64,000 nt of DNA from Mesorhizobium carmichaelinearum (GCF_900199455.1 NZ_FZQR01000006.1:1-64000); one strand, 5' to 3'; positions 1-10,128 are shown, counted from the first letter of the stretch. Notes: generated by a model not told the origin, from the sequence alone. A program made the numbers and translations.

Positions 1-92
1 GCACAAAGCGCACTCATCGTCTCCTCACCCGCAAGGCAGTCCACAACAAACCGTAGCCGCTCGTCCATGATGCCAGTCTCTCGCCAAACCAT
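1..92 (-). CDS. Transposase N-terminus, IS481-like (partial, runs off window)
   Basis: Reading the minus strand from the ATG at 92 gives about 30 residues beginning MVWRETGIMDERLRFVVDC and continuing to the window edge with no stop. This opening (short lead, MDERLRFVVDCLAGEE, then the start of a helix-turn-helix) matches what I know of IS481-family transposases of rhizobia, which bind their terminal repeats and carry a DDE integrase core further on. The catalytic part lies outside the window, so intactness cannot be judged. Family assignment rests on the N-terminal pattern only. Confidence 0.6.
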   Translation of the reverse strand, partial: MVWRETGIMDERLRFVVDCLAGEETMSALC

Positions 93-175
93 CGCCGGTC
101 CTCCGGCGGACAAGAAAACTGTCACCCATGCTATCGGTCCATTCTGTTACCTATCTATCCGGTTCGGACAGCCGG
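1..175. mobile_element. End of an IS481-like insertion sequence (approximate boundary)
   Basis: The stretch from the transposase start at 92 to about 175 is non-coding. It contains a TGT...ACA-bounded segment (about 121-175) of the kind expected at an IS terminus just upstream of the transposase start. The other end is outside the window, so the terminal inverted repeat and target duplication cannot be confirmed and the right boundary is a guess. Confidence 0.4.
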
Positions 176-226
176 GCCACCTCTCCCCCGCTTTGCGGGG
201 GCGAGGAACCCAGGTCCTGCAACCGC

Positions 227-802
227 TCAGCCCCGCTTGCCCGTCAGCGTCATGTCGAAGTCGACGATGTTGGAATAGAGCGGCGTGCCGACATCCATGC
301 CGTAGCGTGACCGCAGCACCTTGCCGGTGACATGGAATTTGATCGTGCCGCCCTTCAGCCCGTCGAGCTCGGCGGTGAATTTTTCCGCAAACGTCTTGCC
401 GCGCGCCGTCAGCCTGCCGGTGACGAGAGCTGATGTGTCGCCGGTGCGGGTCACGCTGGTCGAGCGGAACTGGATCTCCGGGCTGTTGGCCGCATCGAAC
501 ACCGCGTCGGAGCGCAGGAAGGCGTCGATGCGGCTCTGGCCGGTGCCGACGCTTTCGGGATAGATGGTGAGATCGACCTTCGAGCGCCCGACATCACCAT
601 TGTCGATGCGGATCGTGCCCTTGAAGCGGGCAAAGGCGCCGTCGAAGCCGCCACCGCCGGCCTTGCCGATGGTGAAACGGATGCTGGAGCCTGTCGGGCT
701 GACCGTGTAGCTGCCGGCGGCGTCGCTCAACGCCACCGCCGCGGCTGCGGGCACGGCAAGGCATGCGGCAAAAGCCGCGAATCCAAGGATGCGCGCATGC
801 AT
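227..802 (-). CDS. YceI family periplasmic protein
   Basis: 191 aa. The N-terminus is a clear Sec signal peptide (MHARILGFAAFAACLAVPAA, cleavage expected near residue 22). The rest fits the YceI lipocalin-like beta-barrel: TGSSIRFTIGKAGGGG near the start, then FARFKGTIRID, a segment around SRIDAFLRSDAVFDA, and a closing strand with YSNIVDFDMTLTGKR. YceI proteins are periplasmic and bind isoprenoid or amphiphilic ligands; in rhizobia they are often paired with cytochrome b561, as here (the b561 gene ends the other side of a 69-bp gap, same strand, upstream). The ligand cannot be read from the sequence. It lies about 50 bp from the IS end. Confidence 0.88.
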   Translation of the reverse strand: MHARILGFAAFAACLAVPAAAAVALSDAAGSYTVSPTGSSIRFTIGKAGGGGFDGAFARFKGTIRIDNGDVGRSKVDLTIYPESVGTGQSRIDAFLRSDAVFDAANSPEIQFRSTSVTRTGDTSALVTGRLTARGKTFAEKFTAELDGLKGGTIKFHVTGKVLRSRYGMDVGTPLYSNIVDFDMTLTGKRG

Positions 803-871
803 GGGATTGTTCCTTTCCTGGAGGCAACGCTTGTTCGCGTCCTCTCCTCACAAACGCGCGGGCCGCCCGCT

Positions 872-1444
872 CTATTCCCCACCTGACGAAGGTGTGATCA
901 TACGCCTGAGCACGCTGTCGCGCAGCAGGAAGTGGTGGCGCAGGGCGGCACCGACATGCAGCGCGACGAGCGCGATGCCGGCATAGGCGAGATACCAGTG
1001 CGCTGCTGCCCAGAAGCTTTCGGCGGCATCGGATTCGGCGAGCGGCAGGTTGGGCATCACGAACAGGTTGAATGGCATGCTCGGGATTTCCAGCGTCGAA
1101 ACCGAGACCAGCGCCCAGCCCGACAGGGGCAAGGCGACCTGGAAGGCATAGAGCGCCAGATGCGCGAGCGGCGCCGTACGCCGCTCCAGGGTGCCGACCG
1201 AAGGCGGCAGAGGCGGCGCCGCATTGCCGAGCCGCCAGGCAATGCGCAGGATGATGAGGCCAAGCAGCAGAAAGCCCAGGGATTTGTGCAGCTGGATCAG
1301 CTCGAAGGCGGTGCGCTGGCTCTGGATCCTCACCATGATGAAGCCAAGGGCGAACTGGCCGATGAAGAGGACGCCGATCAGCCAGTGCAGGAGGATGGTT
1401 GCCCAGCCGTAGCGGGTTGGCGTGTTGGTGATTGAGGTTTGCAT
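872..1444 (-). CDS. Cytochrome b561 family protein
   Basis: 190 aa, four predicted membrane helices. Likely haem-ligand histidines are His20 (in TILLHW), His53 (in LIQLHKSLG), His149 (in AAHWYLAY) and His163 (in VALHVG), the spacing seen in the CybB/YceJ type of di-haem b561. These proteins sit in the inner membrane and move electrons between the quinone pool and periplasmic partners. It is transcribed in the same direction as and just before the YceI gene, and the pair is likely an operon. The start ATG at 1444 opens MQTSITNTPTRYGWATILLHW, which aligns with the family. Confidence 0.9.
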   Translation of the reverse strand: MQTSITNTPTRYGWATILLHWLIGVLFIGQFALGFIMVRIQSQRTAFELIQLHKSLGFLLLGLIILRIAWRLGNAAPPLPPSVGTLERRTAPLAHLALYAFQVALPLSGWALVSVSTLEIPSMPFNLFVMPNLPLAESDAAESFWAAAHWYLAYAGIALVALHVGAALRHHFLLRDSVLRRMITPSSGGE

Positions 1445-1487
1445 GGAAGGCGAACGAATGCCGGGACAGCTTTCTTCCAGCGCTCTT

Positions 1488-1625
1488 CACCCTCCCCCTT
1501 GTGGGGAGGGTCGATCCGCGAAGCGGATCGGGGTGGGGGGCCTCGTAGGGCGCTGCTCCCACCCCGTCTCGCAATCTCCGCTTCGCTGCGACTGCGAGCC
1601 GACCCTCCCCACAAGGGGGAGGGTG
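1488..1625. repeat. Intergenic palindromic element with 25-bp perfect arms
   Basis: A 25-bp G/C-tract arm at 1488-1512 (CACCCTCCCCCTTGTGGGGA and five more bases) is repeated exactly inverted at 1601-1625. Between them lie further short inverted pieces (GATCCGCG/CGCGGATC-type). It fills the gap between the b561 and LysR genes and could fold into a cruciform or RNA hairpin. The look is of a rhizobial intergenic mosaic repeat, not a gene. Confidence 0.75.
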
Positions 1626-1636
1626 AGGGGCGCTCT

Positions 1637-2527
1637 CTACCCACTCACCTTGAAGAAATCCACAAACGCCCTGAGCGCCGGGCGCATCTGCCGGCGGCTG
1701 GGATAGTAGACGAAGAACCCGTCAAAGGGCGGGCACCAGTCCTCCAGCACGCGGATCAGCCTGCCATCGGCCAGCGGCGCGCGCACATAAGGCTCGAAGA
1801 CGAAGGCAAGACCGGCGCCGTCGACCGCCGTCTGCGCGATCAGATGGTCCTCGTCGAGGATCAGCGGTCCTTGCGCGGCGATTTCGATTTCCTCGCCGTC
1901 CTTTTCGAATTCCCAACGGTAGAGGATGCCGCTGGAGAAGCGGAAGCGGATGCAGCGATGATCGGCAAGGTCGCGCGGATGATGCGGTCTCGGCATGGCC
2001 GCGAAATAGGATGGCGCGCCGACCACCGCGCCGCGCATGTCCGGCCCGATGCGCACCGCGATCATGTCGCGCTGCAGGCTCTCGCCGAGCCGCACGCCTG
2101 CATCGAAGCCGCCTGCCACCACATCGGTGAAGCGGTCCTCGATGAGGATCTCCAGCACGATGTCGGGATAGGCCGATGCAAAGGCGCCAAGCCGCGGCGT
2201 CAGCACCAGATGCGCTGCCGTGCGCGGCACGCTGAGCCGCAGATTCCCGGCCGGCCGGTCGCGCGCTTCGACCGCCGTCTCCAGCGCCAGATCGATCTCC
2301 GATAGCGCCGGCCATAGCCGTTCGAGCAGTTGCGCCCCCTCTTCGGTCGGCGCCACGCTGCGGGTGCTGCGCGCCAAGAGCCGCACGCCAAGCCGCGCTT
2401 CCAGGCTGGACACCGCGTGGCTGACCGCCGATGGCGCGATGGCCAATTCCCTGGCCGCGCCGCGAAAGCTGCCACATTGGGCAACGCTCGCCAGCACGGC
2501 CAGTTGGGAGAGATGCGCTCGGTTCAT
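1637..2527 (-). CDS. LysR family transcriptional regulator
   Basis: 296 aa from the ATG at 2527. The open frame extends upstream to 2629 but would overlap the divergent aldo/keto reductase gene, and MNRAHLSQLAVLASVAQCGS is the usual LysR opening. The N-terminal winged helix-turn-helix (about 1-60, with GAARELAIAPSAVSHAVSSLE) is followed by a two-lobed inducer-binding domain (about 90-295). It belongs to the branch regulating adjacent oxidoreductases. It is divergent from the aldo/keto reductase gene with a 96-bp shared promoter region, so it very probably controls that gene and itself. The effector is unknown. Confidence 0.9.
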   Translation of the reverse strand: MNRAHLSQLAVLASVAQCGSFRGAARELAIAPSAVSHAVSSLEARLGVRLLARSTRSVAPTEEGAQLLERLWPALSEIDLALETAVEARDRPAGNLRLSVPRTAAHLVLTPRLGAFASAYPDIVLEILIEDRFTDVVAGGFDAGVRLGESLQRDMIAVRIGPDMRGAVVGAPSYFAAMPRPHHPRDLADHRCIRFRFSSGILYRWEFEKDGEEIEIAAQGPLILDEDHLIAQTAVDGAGLAFVFEPYVRAPLADGRLIRVLEDWCPPFDGFFVYYPSRRQMRPALRAFVDFFKVSG

Positions 2528-2623
2528 TGATCTATTTCTTAGAACGACCCGTGCACAGATGAGCCGATTATCGAGCATAGTGCAAGGCACTACATCAGCG
2601 GCATCACAACAAGGAGACGCGTG

Positions 2624-3619
<996 letters not shown>

Positions 3620-3640
3620 GCAGCATTCAGGATACAGAAA

Positions 3641-3658
3641 GGGGCGCTTCGGCGCCCC
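3641..3658 (+). terminator. Hairpin after the aldo/keto reductase gene
   Basis: GGGGCGC-TTCG-GCGCCCC forms a 7-bp stem with a stable TTCG loop, 21 bp after the stop codon. The downstream sequence (CTCTCTGC) is only weakly T-rich, so termination strength is uncertain. Confidence 0.55.
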
Positions 3659-3701
3659 CTCTCTGCATACGCACGGGTAGAAGGTTTGAGACGTCGGTGG
3701 G

Positions 3702-3862
3702 AGGCGCCCCCCTCTGCCCTGCCGGACATCTCCCCCACGAGGGGGGAGATTGGATGCCGCCTCGGCTTTCGCCAATCGCCGACGTTGGAGAAATGGGGGC
3801 GCCGAAGCTGCTGATCTCCCCCCACGTGGGGGAGATGCCCGGCAGGGCAGAGGGGGGCGCCT
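3702..3862. repeat. Palindromic intergenic element, ~49-bp arms
   Basis: Left arm 3702-3750 and right arm 3813-3862 are near-perfect inverted copies (AGGCGCCCCCCTCTGCCCTG at the left end). Each arm holds its own inner palindrome (CTCCCCC-ACG-GGGGGAG type). About 60 bp of unrelated sequence lies between them. The structure resembles a non-autonomous mobile palindrome found in many copies in Mesorhizobium-like genomes. It fills the otherwise empty gap 3620-3888, and its right arm ends 27 bp from the next gene. Confidence 0.75.
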
Positions 3863-3888
3863 CGCGCCGACATTCTATGTCTGCGCAC

Positions 3889-4494
3889 CTACCAAGGCAC
3901 CACAGCAATCTCCGGCCAGTTCTCCTTCGCCCGCTTCCCCTTCGCCTCATGCGTGCGCTGGTTGTCCGTCACCCGGTTCGGCGTGATGCGAAACGAAAAG
4001 ACATCGTCAAGCCCGAACGGCGCCACCAGCTCCAGCTGCCCGTCAGCATCGTATCGAACCCCGACCGCATGCGTCTTTGAGGCAAAATAGCCGATGGATT
4101 CGCTCGCACTCGTATAGCGCGGGCAGGGCTGCCCGAATTTCTGCGGATACCAGAGATGCACCCGCGCCTGGTTGCGCACCTCGACCGGCAGCGCCAACCC
4201 CTCGAAATGCCGCGCCGCTCGGCGAATGACGGCGTCCTCGGCCTCATAGGATAGGTCGCTGTCATCGAAATAGAACAGGTCGACATCCTTGATGCCGTAA
4301 CCTGACGGCTTGCCGGTCAGATGGTTCCAGACGCTGTTGTAAAGCGCGCCGGAAACGACCAGCCAGTCCGGCAGCGCCAGCGTGCGGGCACGCACCACCG
4401 CGTCGCGGACCAGTGGGTCCGCCGACACGATGTCGAGAAACACCTCGCGTTGTGCTTCGAACGGCAGCCCGGAATAGCGCAGATGGTCCATCAC
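3889..4494 (-). CDS. Nucleotidyltransferase family protein (DUF925-like)
   Basis: 201 aa. The central KDVDLFYFDDSDLSYEAED, preceded by LPDWLVVSGALYNSVWNHL, matches the uncharacterised proteobacterial nucleotidyltransferase-fold family once called DUF925 (COG3575). The paired acidic residues in DVDLFYFDD would be the metal ligands. The substrate is unknown. It starts 36 bp downstream of the pheT stop on the same strand and could be co-transcribed with it. Two adjacent ATGs (4494, 4491) are possible starts. Confidence 0.8.
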   Translation of the reverse strand: MMDHLRYSGLPFEAQREVFLDIVSADPLVRDAVVRARTLALPDWLVVSGALYNSVWNHLTGKPSGYGIKDVDLFYFDDSDLSYEAEDAVIRRAARHFEGLALPVEVRNQARVHLWYPQKFGQPCPRYTSASESIGYFASKTHAVGVRYDADGQLELVAPFGLDDVFSFRITPNRVTDNQRTHEAKGKRAKENWPEIAVVPW

Positions 4495-4530
4495 CCTTTG
4501 GAGGGCGATTCGCCACCTGTCCGCAATCCC

Positions 4531-6939
4531 TCAAGTCCTGAGCACGCCACCTGTCTGCTTGCCGACATTCTCGACAATACGCTTGGCCAGCGCCTCGAAA
4601 TCCTCGTCGGTCAGCGTCTTCTCGACCGGCTGGATCGACACCTCGATGGCGATCGATTTTTTGTCAGCGCCGAGCGACGCGCCTTCGAAGATGTCGAAGA
4701 CCGAGACGGCTGTAATCAGCTTCTTGTCGGCGGCCAATGCCGCGCGCACCAGCGTTCCGGCCTCGATCGCTTTGTCGACGACGAAGGCGAAGTCGCGCTT
4801 CACCGCCTGGAAGGCGGAAAGCTCCAGCTTCGGCTTGGTCTTCGTCGGCTTGGCCTTCGGCTCCGGCACCGCATCGACGAACACTTCGAAGCCGCACAGC
4901 GGACCGGAAACATCGAGCCCTTCCATCGTCTTCGGATGGAACTCGCCGAACGTGCCGAGCACGGTTTTAGGCCCAAGCTTGATCGTGCCGGAACGGCCGG
5001 GATGGTACCAGGCCGGGCCGCCGGCCTCGATCTGCAGCCGCTCGACCGGCGCGCCGCAGGCTTCGAGCGCCGCGATCGCATCGGCCTTGGCATCGAACAC
5101 GCCGACCGGACCGGAATTGCCGGCCCAGCTGCGGCCGGAGCCGTCGAGTTTGGCGGTGCCACGGCGCACGCCGGCGGCCACGCGCCGCTGCTGGTCGGCG
5201 CCGTCGCCTTCATAGGTGCCCGAGACCTCGAACAGCGCCACGTCGCCAATGCCCTTGTCGGCATTGCGCTGCGCGGCGGCGATCAGCCCCGGCAGCAGCG
5301 ACGGCCGCATGTCGGACATGTCGGCGGCGATCGGGTTGGCAAGCTTCAGCGCCGTCTGGCCGCCGCCGAACAACTCCGCATGCTTGGCCGGGATGAAAGA
5401 CCAGGTGACGGCCTCCATCATGCCGCGCACGGCAAGCGCGCGCTTGGCAGTGCGGGTGCGGATCTGCAGCGTGGTCAGGATCTTCGAATTGACCGCGTCA
5501 TGAGCGCCGAGCGGCTGCGGCGCGATGTTGTCGACGCCATGGATGCGCATCACCTCTTCGACCAGATCGGCCTTGCCGTCGACATCCGGCCGCCAGGACG
5601 GCACCTTCACCTTGACGATGTCGCCCGAGCCCTGTGGCTCGAAACCGAGGCGGGTGAGGATGTCGAGGCTTTCCGCCTTCGGCACCTCGATGCCCGTCAG
5701 CCGCTTCACTTCCGACAGCGGGAAGGACACGATCTTCGGCTTGTGCCCGGCATAGCCGGTCACTTCCATTTCCGTCGGCGTTCCGCCGCAGAAATCGAGC
5801 ACCAATTTGGCCGCGAGTTCGACGCCCGGCACCATGAATTCGGGGTCGACGCCGCGCTCGAAGCGGTAGCGGGCGTCGGTGATGATGCCGAGCGCACGGC
5901 CGGTGCGGGCGGTTGCGATCGGGTCCCAGAGCGCCGATTCGATCAGCACGTCGGTGGTACTCTCATCGCAGCCCGAATGTTCGCCGCCCATGATGCCGGC
6001 GATCGATTCGACGCCATTGTCGTCAGCAATCACGCACATCTCCGGCGTCAGCGTGTATTCGCGGCCGTCCAGCGCCAGCACTTTTTCTCCGTCCCTGGCG
6101 GGGCGCACCACGAGGTTGCCGGCCACCTTCGCGGCGTCGAACACATGCAGCGGCCGGCCGCGGTCGAAAGTGACATAGTTGGTGATGTCGACCAGGGCGC
6201 TGATCGGGCGCAAACCAATGGCGATCAGGCGCTGCTGGAACCATTTCGGCGACGGGCCGTTCTTGACGCCCCTCACCATCGTCAGCGCGAAGCCGGGGCA
6301 GAGTTCCGGCGCCTCGATCGTGACCTTCACGGGGCACAGCCCCTCGCCGACATGCGGCATGATCGCACCACCCACAAGCCGTCCGAGCCCGCTCGCCGCG
6401 AGATCCCTGGCAATGCCGTAAACGCTGGTGGCATCGGGCCGGTTCGGCGTCAGATTGATCTCGATGACCGGATCGTCGAGATGCGCATAGGACGCAAAGC
6501 TGGTGCCGACCGGCGCGTCGGCCGGCAGGTCGATGATGCCATTGTGCTCATCGGACAGTTCCAGCTCGCGCTCGGAACACATCATGCCATGGCTCTCGAC
6601 GCCCCTGATCTTGCCGACCGTCAGCGTCACGTCGATGCCGGGCACATAGGTGCCGGGCGCGGCAAAGGCGCCGATCAGCCCGGCGCGGGCATTGGGAGCG
6701 CCACAGACCACCTGAACTGGTGGCTTGCCGTCGCCTGTATCGACGGTCAGCACGCGCAGCCGGTCGGCATCCGGATGCTGCACAGCCGTCAGCACCTTGG
6801 CGATGACGAACGGTTTCAGGCTCGACTTGTCGTCGACATGCTCGACTTCGAGGCCGATCGACGTCAGCCGCTCGACGATCTCGTTGAGCGAGGCGTCGGT
6901 CTCGAGATGATCCTTGAGCCAGGAGAGGGTGAATTTCAT
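4531..6939 (-). CDS. pheT: Phenylalanine--tRNA ligase beta subunit
   Basis: 802 aa, the usual length for the bacterial beta chain. Domains in order: tRNA-binding OB-fold (about 39-150, with [13 protein letters not shown] and [11 protein letters not shown]), B3/B4 editing domain (about 210-390, with [20 protein letters not shown]), B5 domain (about 400-480), catalytic-like module (about 490-690) and the C-terminal ferredoxin-fold anticodon-binding domain ending KQTGGVLR. It pairs with PheS as an alpha2-beta2 enzyme that charges tRNA-Phe. Its ATG overlaps the stop of the GFA gene by four bases (ATGA), so it is translationally coupled to that gene instead of directly to pheS. Confidence 0.98.
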   Translation of the reverse strand: MKFTLSWLKDHLETDASLNEIVERLTSIGLEVEHVDDKSSLKPFVIAKVLTAVQHPDADRLRVLTVDTGDGKPPVQVVCGAPNARAGLIGAFAAPGTYVPGIDVTLTVGKIRGVESHGMMCSERELELSDEHNGIIDLPADAPVGTSFASYAHLDDPVIEINLTPNRPDATSVYGIARDLAASGLGRLVGGAIMPHVGEGLCPVKVTIEAPELCPGFALTMVRGVKNGPSPKWFQQRLIAIGLRPISALVDITNYVTFDRGRPLHVFDAAKVAGNLVVRPARDGEKVLALDGREYTLTPEMCVIADDNGVESIAGIMGGEHSGCDESTTDVLIESALWDPIATARTGRALGIITDARYRFERGVDPEFMVPGVELAAKLVLDFCGGTPTEMEVTGYAGHKPKIVSFPLSEVKRLTGIEVPKAESLDILTRLGFEPQGSGDIVKVKVPSWRPDVDGKADLVEEVMRIHGVDNIAPQPLGAHDAVNSKILTTLQIRTRTAKRALAVRGMMEAVTWSFIPAKHAELFGGGQTALKLANPIAADMSDMRPSLLPGLIAAAQRNADKGIGDVALFEVSGTYEGDGADQQRRVAAGVRRGTAKLDGSGRSWAGNSGPVGVFDAKADAIAALEACGAPVERLQIEAGGPAWYHPGRSGTIKLGPKTVLGTFGEFHPKTMEGLDVSGPLCGFEVFVDAVPEPKAKPTKTKPKLELSAFQAVKRDFAFVVDKAIEAGTLVRAALAADKKLITAVSVFDIFEGASLGADKKSIAIEVSIQPVEKTLTDEDFEALAKRIVENVGKQTGGVLRT

Positions 6940-7358
6940 TGGGCTGTTCCGTCTGGTCTTTTGACGCTTGATTTCAGGTGTCTCGGCAAGTCGTCGGACA
7001 TATGCAGGAAGGGAAGCTGCTCGCTGACATAGGCATGCAGCGTCGGTTTGAAATCGGCCGGCGCGTCCATGGCGCCGAGCATGAAGTAGATGTTGTCCTC
7101 AAGCCGCTCGTCGACATAGGCGATGGGCGAGCCGCAGACGCCGCAGAAGGAGCGCGTCACCGGGCCGTTCTCATACATCTTCAGCGCCTTGCCGGTGAAC
7201 GCGACCTGACCGGCCAGGAAGCCGACAAAGGCCGATACCGGCGCGCCGCTCGCCCGTCGGCAATCGCTGCAATGGCAATAGCTGACGTGATGCGGTTCAG
7301 CCGAAGCCTCGAACCGCACGGCGCCGCAGCGGCAGCCGCCGATGTGGGGCGCTGTCAT
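6936..7358 (-). CDS. GFA family protein (CENP-V/GFA zinc-binding fold)
   Basis: 140 aa. The zinc-ligand cysteines follow the GFA pattern: [10 protein letters not shown] (two Cys), [10 protein letters not shown] (three Cys) and [11 protein letters not shown] (two Cys). The family is named for a glutathione-dependent formaldehyde-activating enzyme, but most members have no proven activity. Oddly, it sits between pheS and pheT with ATGA overlaps on both sides, so all three genes are read from one mRNA with coupled translation. No functional link to tRNA charging is known to me. Confidence 0.9.
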   Translation of the reverse strand: MTAPHIGGCRCGAVRFEASAEPHHVSYCHCSDCRRASGAPVSAFVGFLAGQVAFTGKALKMYENGPVTRSFCGVCGSPIAYVDERLEDNIYFMLGAMDAPADFKPTLHAYVSEQLPFLHMSDDLPRHLKSSVKRPDGTAQ

Positions 7359-8452
7359 GCGCTCAACCCGCCGAACAGCGTAGGCATGTCCAGCGGCCGG
7401 AAACCGTAATGCGACAGCCAGCGCACATCCGCGTCGAAGAAGGCGCGCAAATCCGGCATGCCATATTTCAGCATGGCGATGCGGTCGATGCCCATGCCCC
7501 AGGCAAAGCCTTGATACTCGTCGGGATCGAGCCCGCCGGCACGCAACACGTTTGGATGCACCATGCCGCAGCCGAGGATCTCCATCCAGTCGGAGCCTTC
7601 GCCAAAGCGCACTTCACCGGGCCGCGAGCGGTCGCACTGGATATCGACCTCAAGGCTTGGCTCGGTGAACGGGAAGAAGGACGGCCGGAAGCGCATCTTG
7701 ACCGAGGGCACCTCGAAGAACGCCTTGCAGAACTCTTCCAGCACCCACTTCATGTTGGCGACGTTGGCCGTCTTGTCGATCACCAGACCCTCGACCTGAT
7801 GGAACATCGGCGAGTGGGTGGCGTCGGAATCCTGGCGGTAGGTCTTGCCGGGAATGACGATGCGGATCGGCGGCTTCTGCTTCTCCATGGTGCGGATCTG
7901 CACGGGCGAGGTGTGGGTGCGCAACAGCTTGCGCTCGCCCTTCTCGTCCGGCTGGAAGAAGAAGGTGTCGTGCATCTCGCGCGCCGGATGGCCTTCCGGG
8001 AAATTCAGCGCCGTGAAATTGTAGTAGTCGGTCTCGATATCGGGACCTTCAGCGATGGCGAAGCCGAGATCGCCGAAGATCGCGGCGATCTCGTCGATGA
8101 CCTGGCTGATCGGATGGATGCGGCCACGCTCGGCCGGCGACTGCCGCACCGGCAAGGTCACGTCGACCTTTTCGGCAGCCAGCCGCGCGGCGATCGCCAC
8201 ATCCTTCAATTCGGCCTTGCGGGCCGTCAGCGCCTCGGTGACGCGGTTCTTGAGGCCGTTGATGACAGGGCCCTTGAGCTGGCGCTCCTCGGCGGTCATG
8301 GCGCCAAGCGTCTTCAGCATCTCGGACACGGTGCCCTTCTTGCCGAAAGCGGCGATGCGCACGGCCTCGATGGCCGGCTCGTCGGCGGCCGATGCGATGT
8401 CGGCCAGAAGGGAGCTTTCAAGCGTATCCAGGCCAGTGGTTGCGTCGTTCAC
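7355..8452 (-). CDS. pheS: Phenylalanine--tRNA ligase alpha subunit
   Basis: 365 aa from a GTG at 8452 ([19 protein letters not shown]). The frame is open to an ATG at 8518, but that ATG lies directly after the T-tract of a terminator hairpin and has no ribosome site, while AGCGAG precedes the GTG at a suitable distance and the GTG matches the family's N-terminus. Class II motifs are present: [14 protein letters not shown], motif 2 around [20 protein letters not shown] and motif 3 [19 protein letters not shown] coiled-coil tRNA-binding arm covers about 1-90. It forms the catalytic half of the PheRS heterotetramer. Its stop overlaps the GFA gene start. Confidence 0.96.
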   Translation of the reverse strand: MNDATTGLDTLESSLLADIASAADEPAIEAVRIAAFGKKGTVSEMLKTLGAMTAEERQLKGPVINGLKNRVTEALTARKAELKDVAIAARLAAEKVDVTLPVRQSPAERGRIHPISQVIDEIAAIFGDLGFAIAEGPDIETDYYNFTALNFPEGHPAREMHDTFFFQPDEKGERKLLRTHTSPVQIRTMEKQKPPIRIVIPGKTYRQDSDATHSPMFHQVEGLVIDKTANVANMKWVLEEFCKAFFEVPSVKMRFRPSFFPFTEPSLEVDIQCDRSRPGEVRFGEGSDWMEILGCGMVHPNVLRAGGLDPDEYQGFAWGMGIDRIAMLKYGMPDLRAFFDADVRWLSHYGFRPLDMPTLFGGLSA

Positions 8453-8483
8453 GGTCAAACTCGCTACGTTGGAAATCTGCGCT

Positions 8484-8500
8484 AACGTGAAAGTCACGTT
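8484..8500. promoter_or_regulatory. Perfect dyad upstream of pheS
   Basis: AACGTGA-AAG-TCACGTT is a perfect 7-bp dyad located 32-48 bp before the proposed GTG start of pheS and just after the upstream terminator. It may be an operator or a short hairpin in the pheS leader. No regulator is evident. Confidence 0.4.
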
Positions 8501-8524
8501 CAAGTTGATGTCAGGCATAAGAAA

Positions 8525-8553
8525 AACCCGCGCCAGCCGTGCCAGCGCGGGTT
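8525..8553 (-). terminator. Rho-independent terminator after rplT
   Basis: On the minus strand AACCCGCGC pairs with GCGCGGGTT (9 bp) around an 11-base loop and is followed by TTTTTCTT. It lies 41 bp after the rplT stop and separates the rpmI-rplT unit from pheS. Confidence 0.85.
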
Positions 8554-8593
8554 CCCCATAATCAGAATTGCGAATGCTTGGGAAGCGCTGGTC

Positions 8594-8995
8594 TTAGGCG
8601 ACAGCGCTTTCAAAAGCGTTCGGCGTGGTGTTCTTCAGATATTCGAGCGCGACCTTTGCCTTGGCGACAAGGGCGGCGAAAGCCTGCGGCTCATGGATGG
8701 CCATATCGGACAGGATCTTGCGATCGATCTCGATGCCGGCCTTGTTGAGGCCGTCGATGAAGCGGCCATAGGTCAGGCCATGCTCGTGGGTCGCGGCGTT
8801 GATGCGCTGGATCCACAGCGCGCGGAACGAGCGCTTGCGGTTCTTGCGGTCGCGATAAGCGTACTGCAGTGACTTTTCCACCGCCTGCTTGGCGATGCGG
8901 ATGGTGTTCTTGCGACGGCCGTAGAAGCCCTTGGCGGCTTTCAGGACCTTCTTGTGCTTGGCGTGCGAGGTGACGCCTCTCTTTACGCGTGCCAT
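8594..8995 (-). CDS. rplT: 50S ribosomal protein L20
   Basis: 133 aa, typical of alphaproteobacterial L20 (longer C-tail than E. coli). The basic N-terminal extension ([20 protein letters not shown]) threads into 23S rRNA domain II, and the globular part shows [20 protein letters not shown]. It is an early assembly protein of the large subunit and often represses its own operon. It follows rpmI with a 93-bp gap that is unusually long because a repeat element sits in it. Confidence 0.98.
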   Translation of the reverse strand: MARVKRGVTSHAKHKKVLKAAKGFYGRRKNTIRIAKQAVEKSLQYAYRDRKNRKRSFRALWIQRINAATHEHGLTYGRFIDGLNKAGIEIDRKILSDMAIHEPQAFAALVAKAKVALEYLKNTTPNAFESAVA

Positions 8996-9012
8996 GTCAT
9001 GATCTCCTTAAA

Positions 9013-9057
9013 AGCAATTCCAGGAAAAGTGTCTTGCGGTTTTCCGTTCGGAATTGC
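9013..9057. repeat. Short form of the GCAATTCCAGG repeat, inside the rpmI-rplT unit
   Basis: GCAATTCCAGGAAAAGTG begins the copy and GGAATTGC ends it, giving inverted ends around a GGTTTTCC core. The same family is found at 22588-22728, 47152-47281 and 57338-57443. This copy lies between the rpmI stop and the rplT start, so it is transcribed with the ribosomal protein genes. Confidence 0.8.
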
Positions 9058-9088
9058 GTAAAACTAATGCGTGTCCAGACCGAATGCC

Positions 9089-9292
9089 TTAGAGGCCGTT
9101 CGGCAGAAAATTCTTGATGACCTTCTTGCCATCCGGTTCAGCCAGAACCATCGTGCCGCGGGCATTTCGAATGAACTTGTTGGAACGCTTGATCATGCCG
9201 TGACGCTTGCCGGCCGCAGCCGACAGGACTTTACCCGTACCTGTGATCTTGAACCGCTTTTTGGCGGCCGACTTGGTCTTCATCTTGGGCAT
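9089..9292 (-). CDS. rpmI: 50S ribosomal protein L35
   Basis: 67 aa, highly basic. [20 protein letters not shown] is the diagnostic opening of L35, and [17 protein letters not shown] continues it. It is a large-subunit protein encoded just before rplT, as in most bacteria. The usual infC neighbour is separated from it by a methyltransferase-like membrane gene about 1.1 kb upstream. Confidence 0.97.
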   Translation of the reverse strand: MPKMKTKSAAKKRFKITGTGKVLSAAAGKRHGMIKRSNKFIRNARGTMVLAEPDGKKVIKNFLPNGL

Positions 9293-9368
9293 TTTGCTAC
9301 TCCGTATTGTTGGCGCACTATCGCGCTTCTTGTTCGCTCCGGGCCGACCAAAGCCCGAAAAGCAAATG

Positions 9369-9400
9369 AAACCGCCACGGCATGCCCTGCCGGGCGGTTT
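9369..9400 (-). terminator. Hairpin between the methyltransferase-like gene and rpmI
   Basis: AAACCGCC at 9369-9376 pairs with GGCGGTTT at 9393-9400. On the minus strand a T-rich stretch (CATTTGCTTTT) follows, and a second small stem (CGGGC/GCCCG) comes next. It can end transcription after the membrane gene at 9475 or act as a leader structure before rpmI. Confidence 0.55.
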
Positions 9401-9474
9401 TCTTGAACGGCGGTCCTATACGTCAAAGATGCCTTGCACGCAACACCTGAGACCGTGCGACGCTCTGTCCGCGC

Positions 9475-10059
9475 TCAGGGCAGCGTGAACCACACCGGCA
9501 GCATGCCCGACTGCTGGGCGCCGTCGATCAGTTCGAAGGCCGGCAGCGCAACCAGGAACACCAGCCCGTCGAGCAGCGTGGTCAACAGCAGGCGCGGCTT
9601 GAAGCTGCCTGTGTCGCCCTCCTGGTAGAGGGAAAGATTCGGGAAGAAGCGCGGCACCTTGTCCAAATAGGCCTGATAGGGCGCGCCGAGCGCTTCCTTG
9701 AGGAATTTCTCCTCGCGCAGGATGACTATGTGGAAGGCCCCCGCGCACAGCAGCGCGAACAGGATGATGCCCGAGAACGAACCGATTTGCGCGCCGACGC
9801 CGGCCGCGGCCACGGTCGAGAACACATAGAGCGGGTTACGGGTGATCGAATAGGGCCCGCCGGTCACCACTTCGGACGATTTGCGGCCACCGATATAGAG
9901 CGTCGCCCAGAGGCGTCCGACGATGCCGAGGAAGATCAGCAGCACGCCGAACATCTCGATCGTCTCATGCACCGGCGTTTCGGGTGGGAAGGTCGATTGG
10001 CCGAACAGCAGCGCCAGAAACAGCACCACCACGAGCACGGCAAGCACCAGCCGACGCAT
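9475..10059 (-). CDS. Isoprenylcysteine carboxyl methyltransferase-like membrane protein
   Basis: 194 aa from the ATG at 10059. The frame is open further upstream, but that part is a palindromic repeat (10129-10174) and is unlikely to be protein; a TTG at 10101 is an alternative start. Four to five membrane helices are visible (RLVLAVLVVVLFLALLFG first). The signature GGPYSITRNPLYVFSTVAAAG and REEKFLKEALGAPYQAYLDK match the ICMT/PEMT-like methyltransferase family, which uses S-adenosylmethionine at the membrane. The substrate in bacteria is generally unknown. It lies between infC and rpmI on the same strand. Confidence 0.82.
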   Translation of the reverse strand: MRRLVLAVLVVVLFLALLFGQSTFPPETPVHETIEMFGVLLIFLGIVGRLWATLYIGGRKSSEVVTGGPYSITRNPLYVFSTVAAAGVGAQIGSFSGIILFALLCAGAFHIVILREEKFLKEALGAPYQAYLDKVPRFFPNLSLYQEGDTGSFKPRLLLTTLLDGLVFLVALPAFELIDGAQQSGMLPVWFTLP

Positions 10060-10128
10060 CTGCTGGTAATTACCCAGCCCGTATTTGAGTTCGTTGTCCA
10101 AGGGGAATCCGATCGTCGAGGAGCCTAT

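Noticed and set aside
67..330. Plus-strand frames at the left edge
   Set aside because: They overlap the IS end and the antisense of the YceI gene and have no ribosome sites.
4321..7032. A 903-codon open frame on the plus strand opposite pheT
   Set aside because: It is the antisense shadow of pheT: Arg/His/Asp-rich, no family motifs, no ribosome site. High-GC third positions open the opposite strand in such genes.
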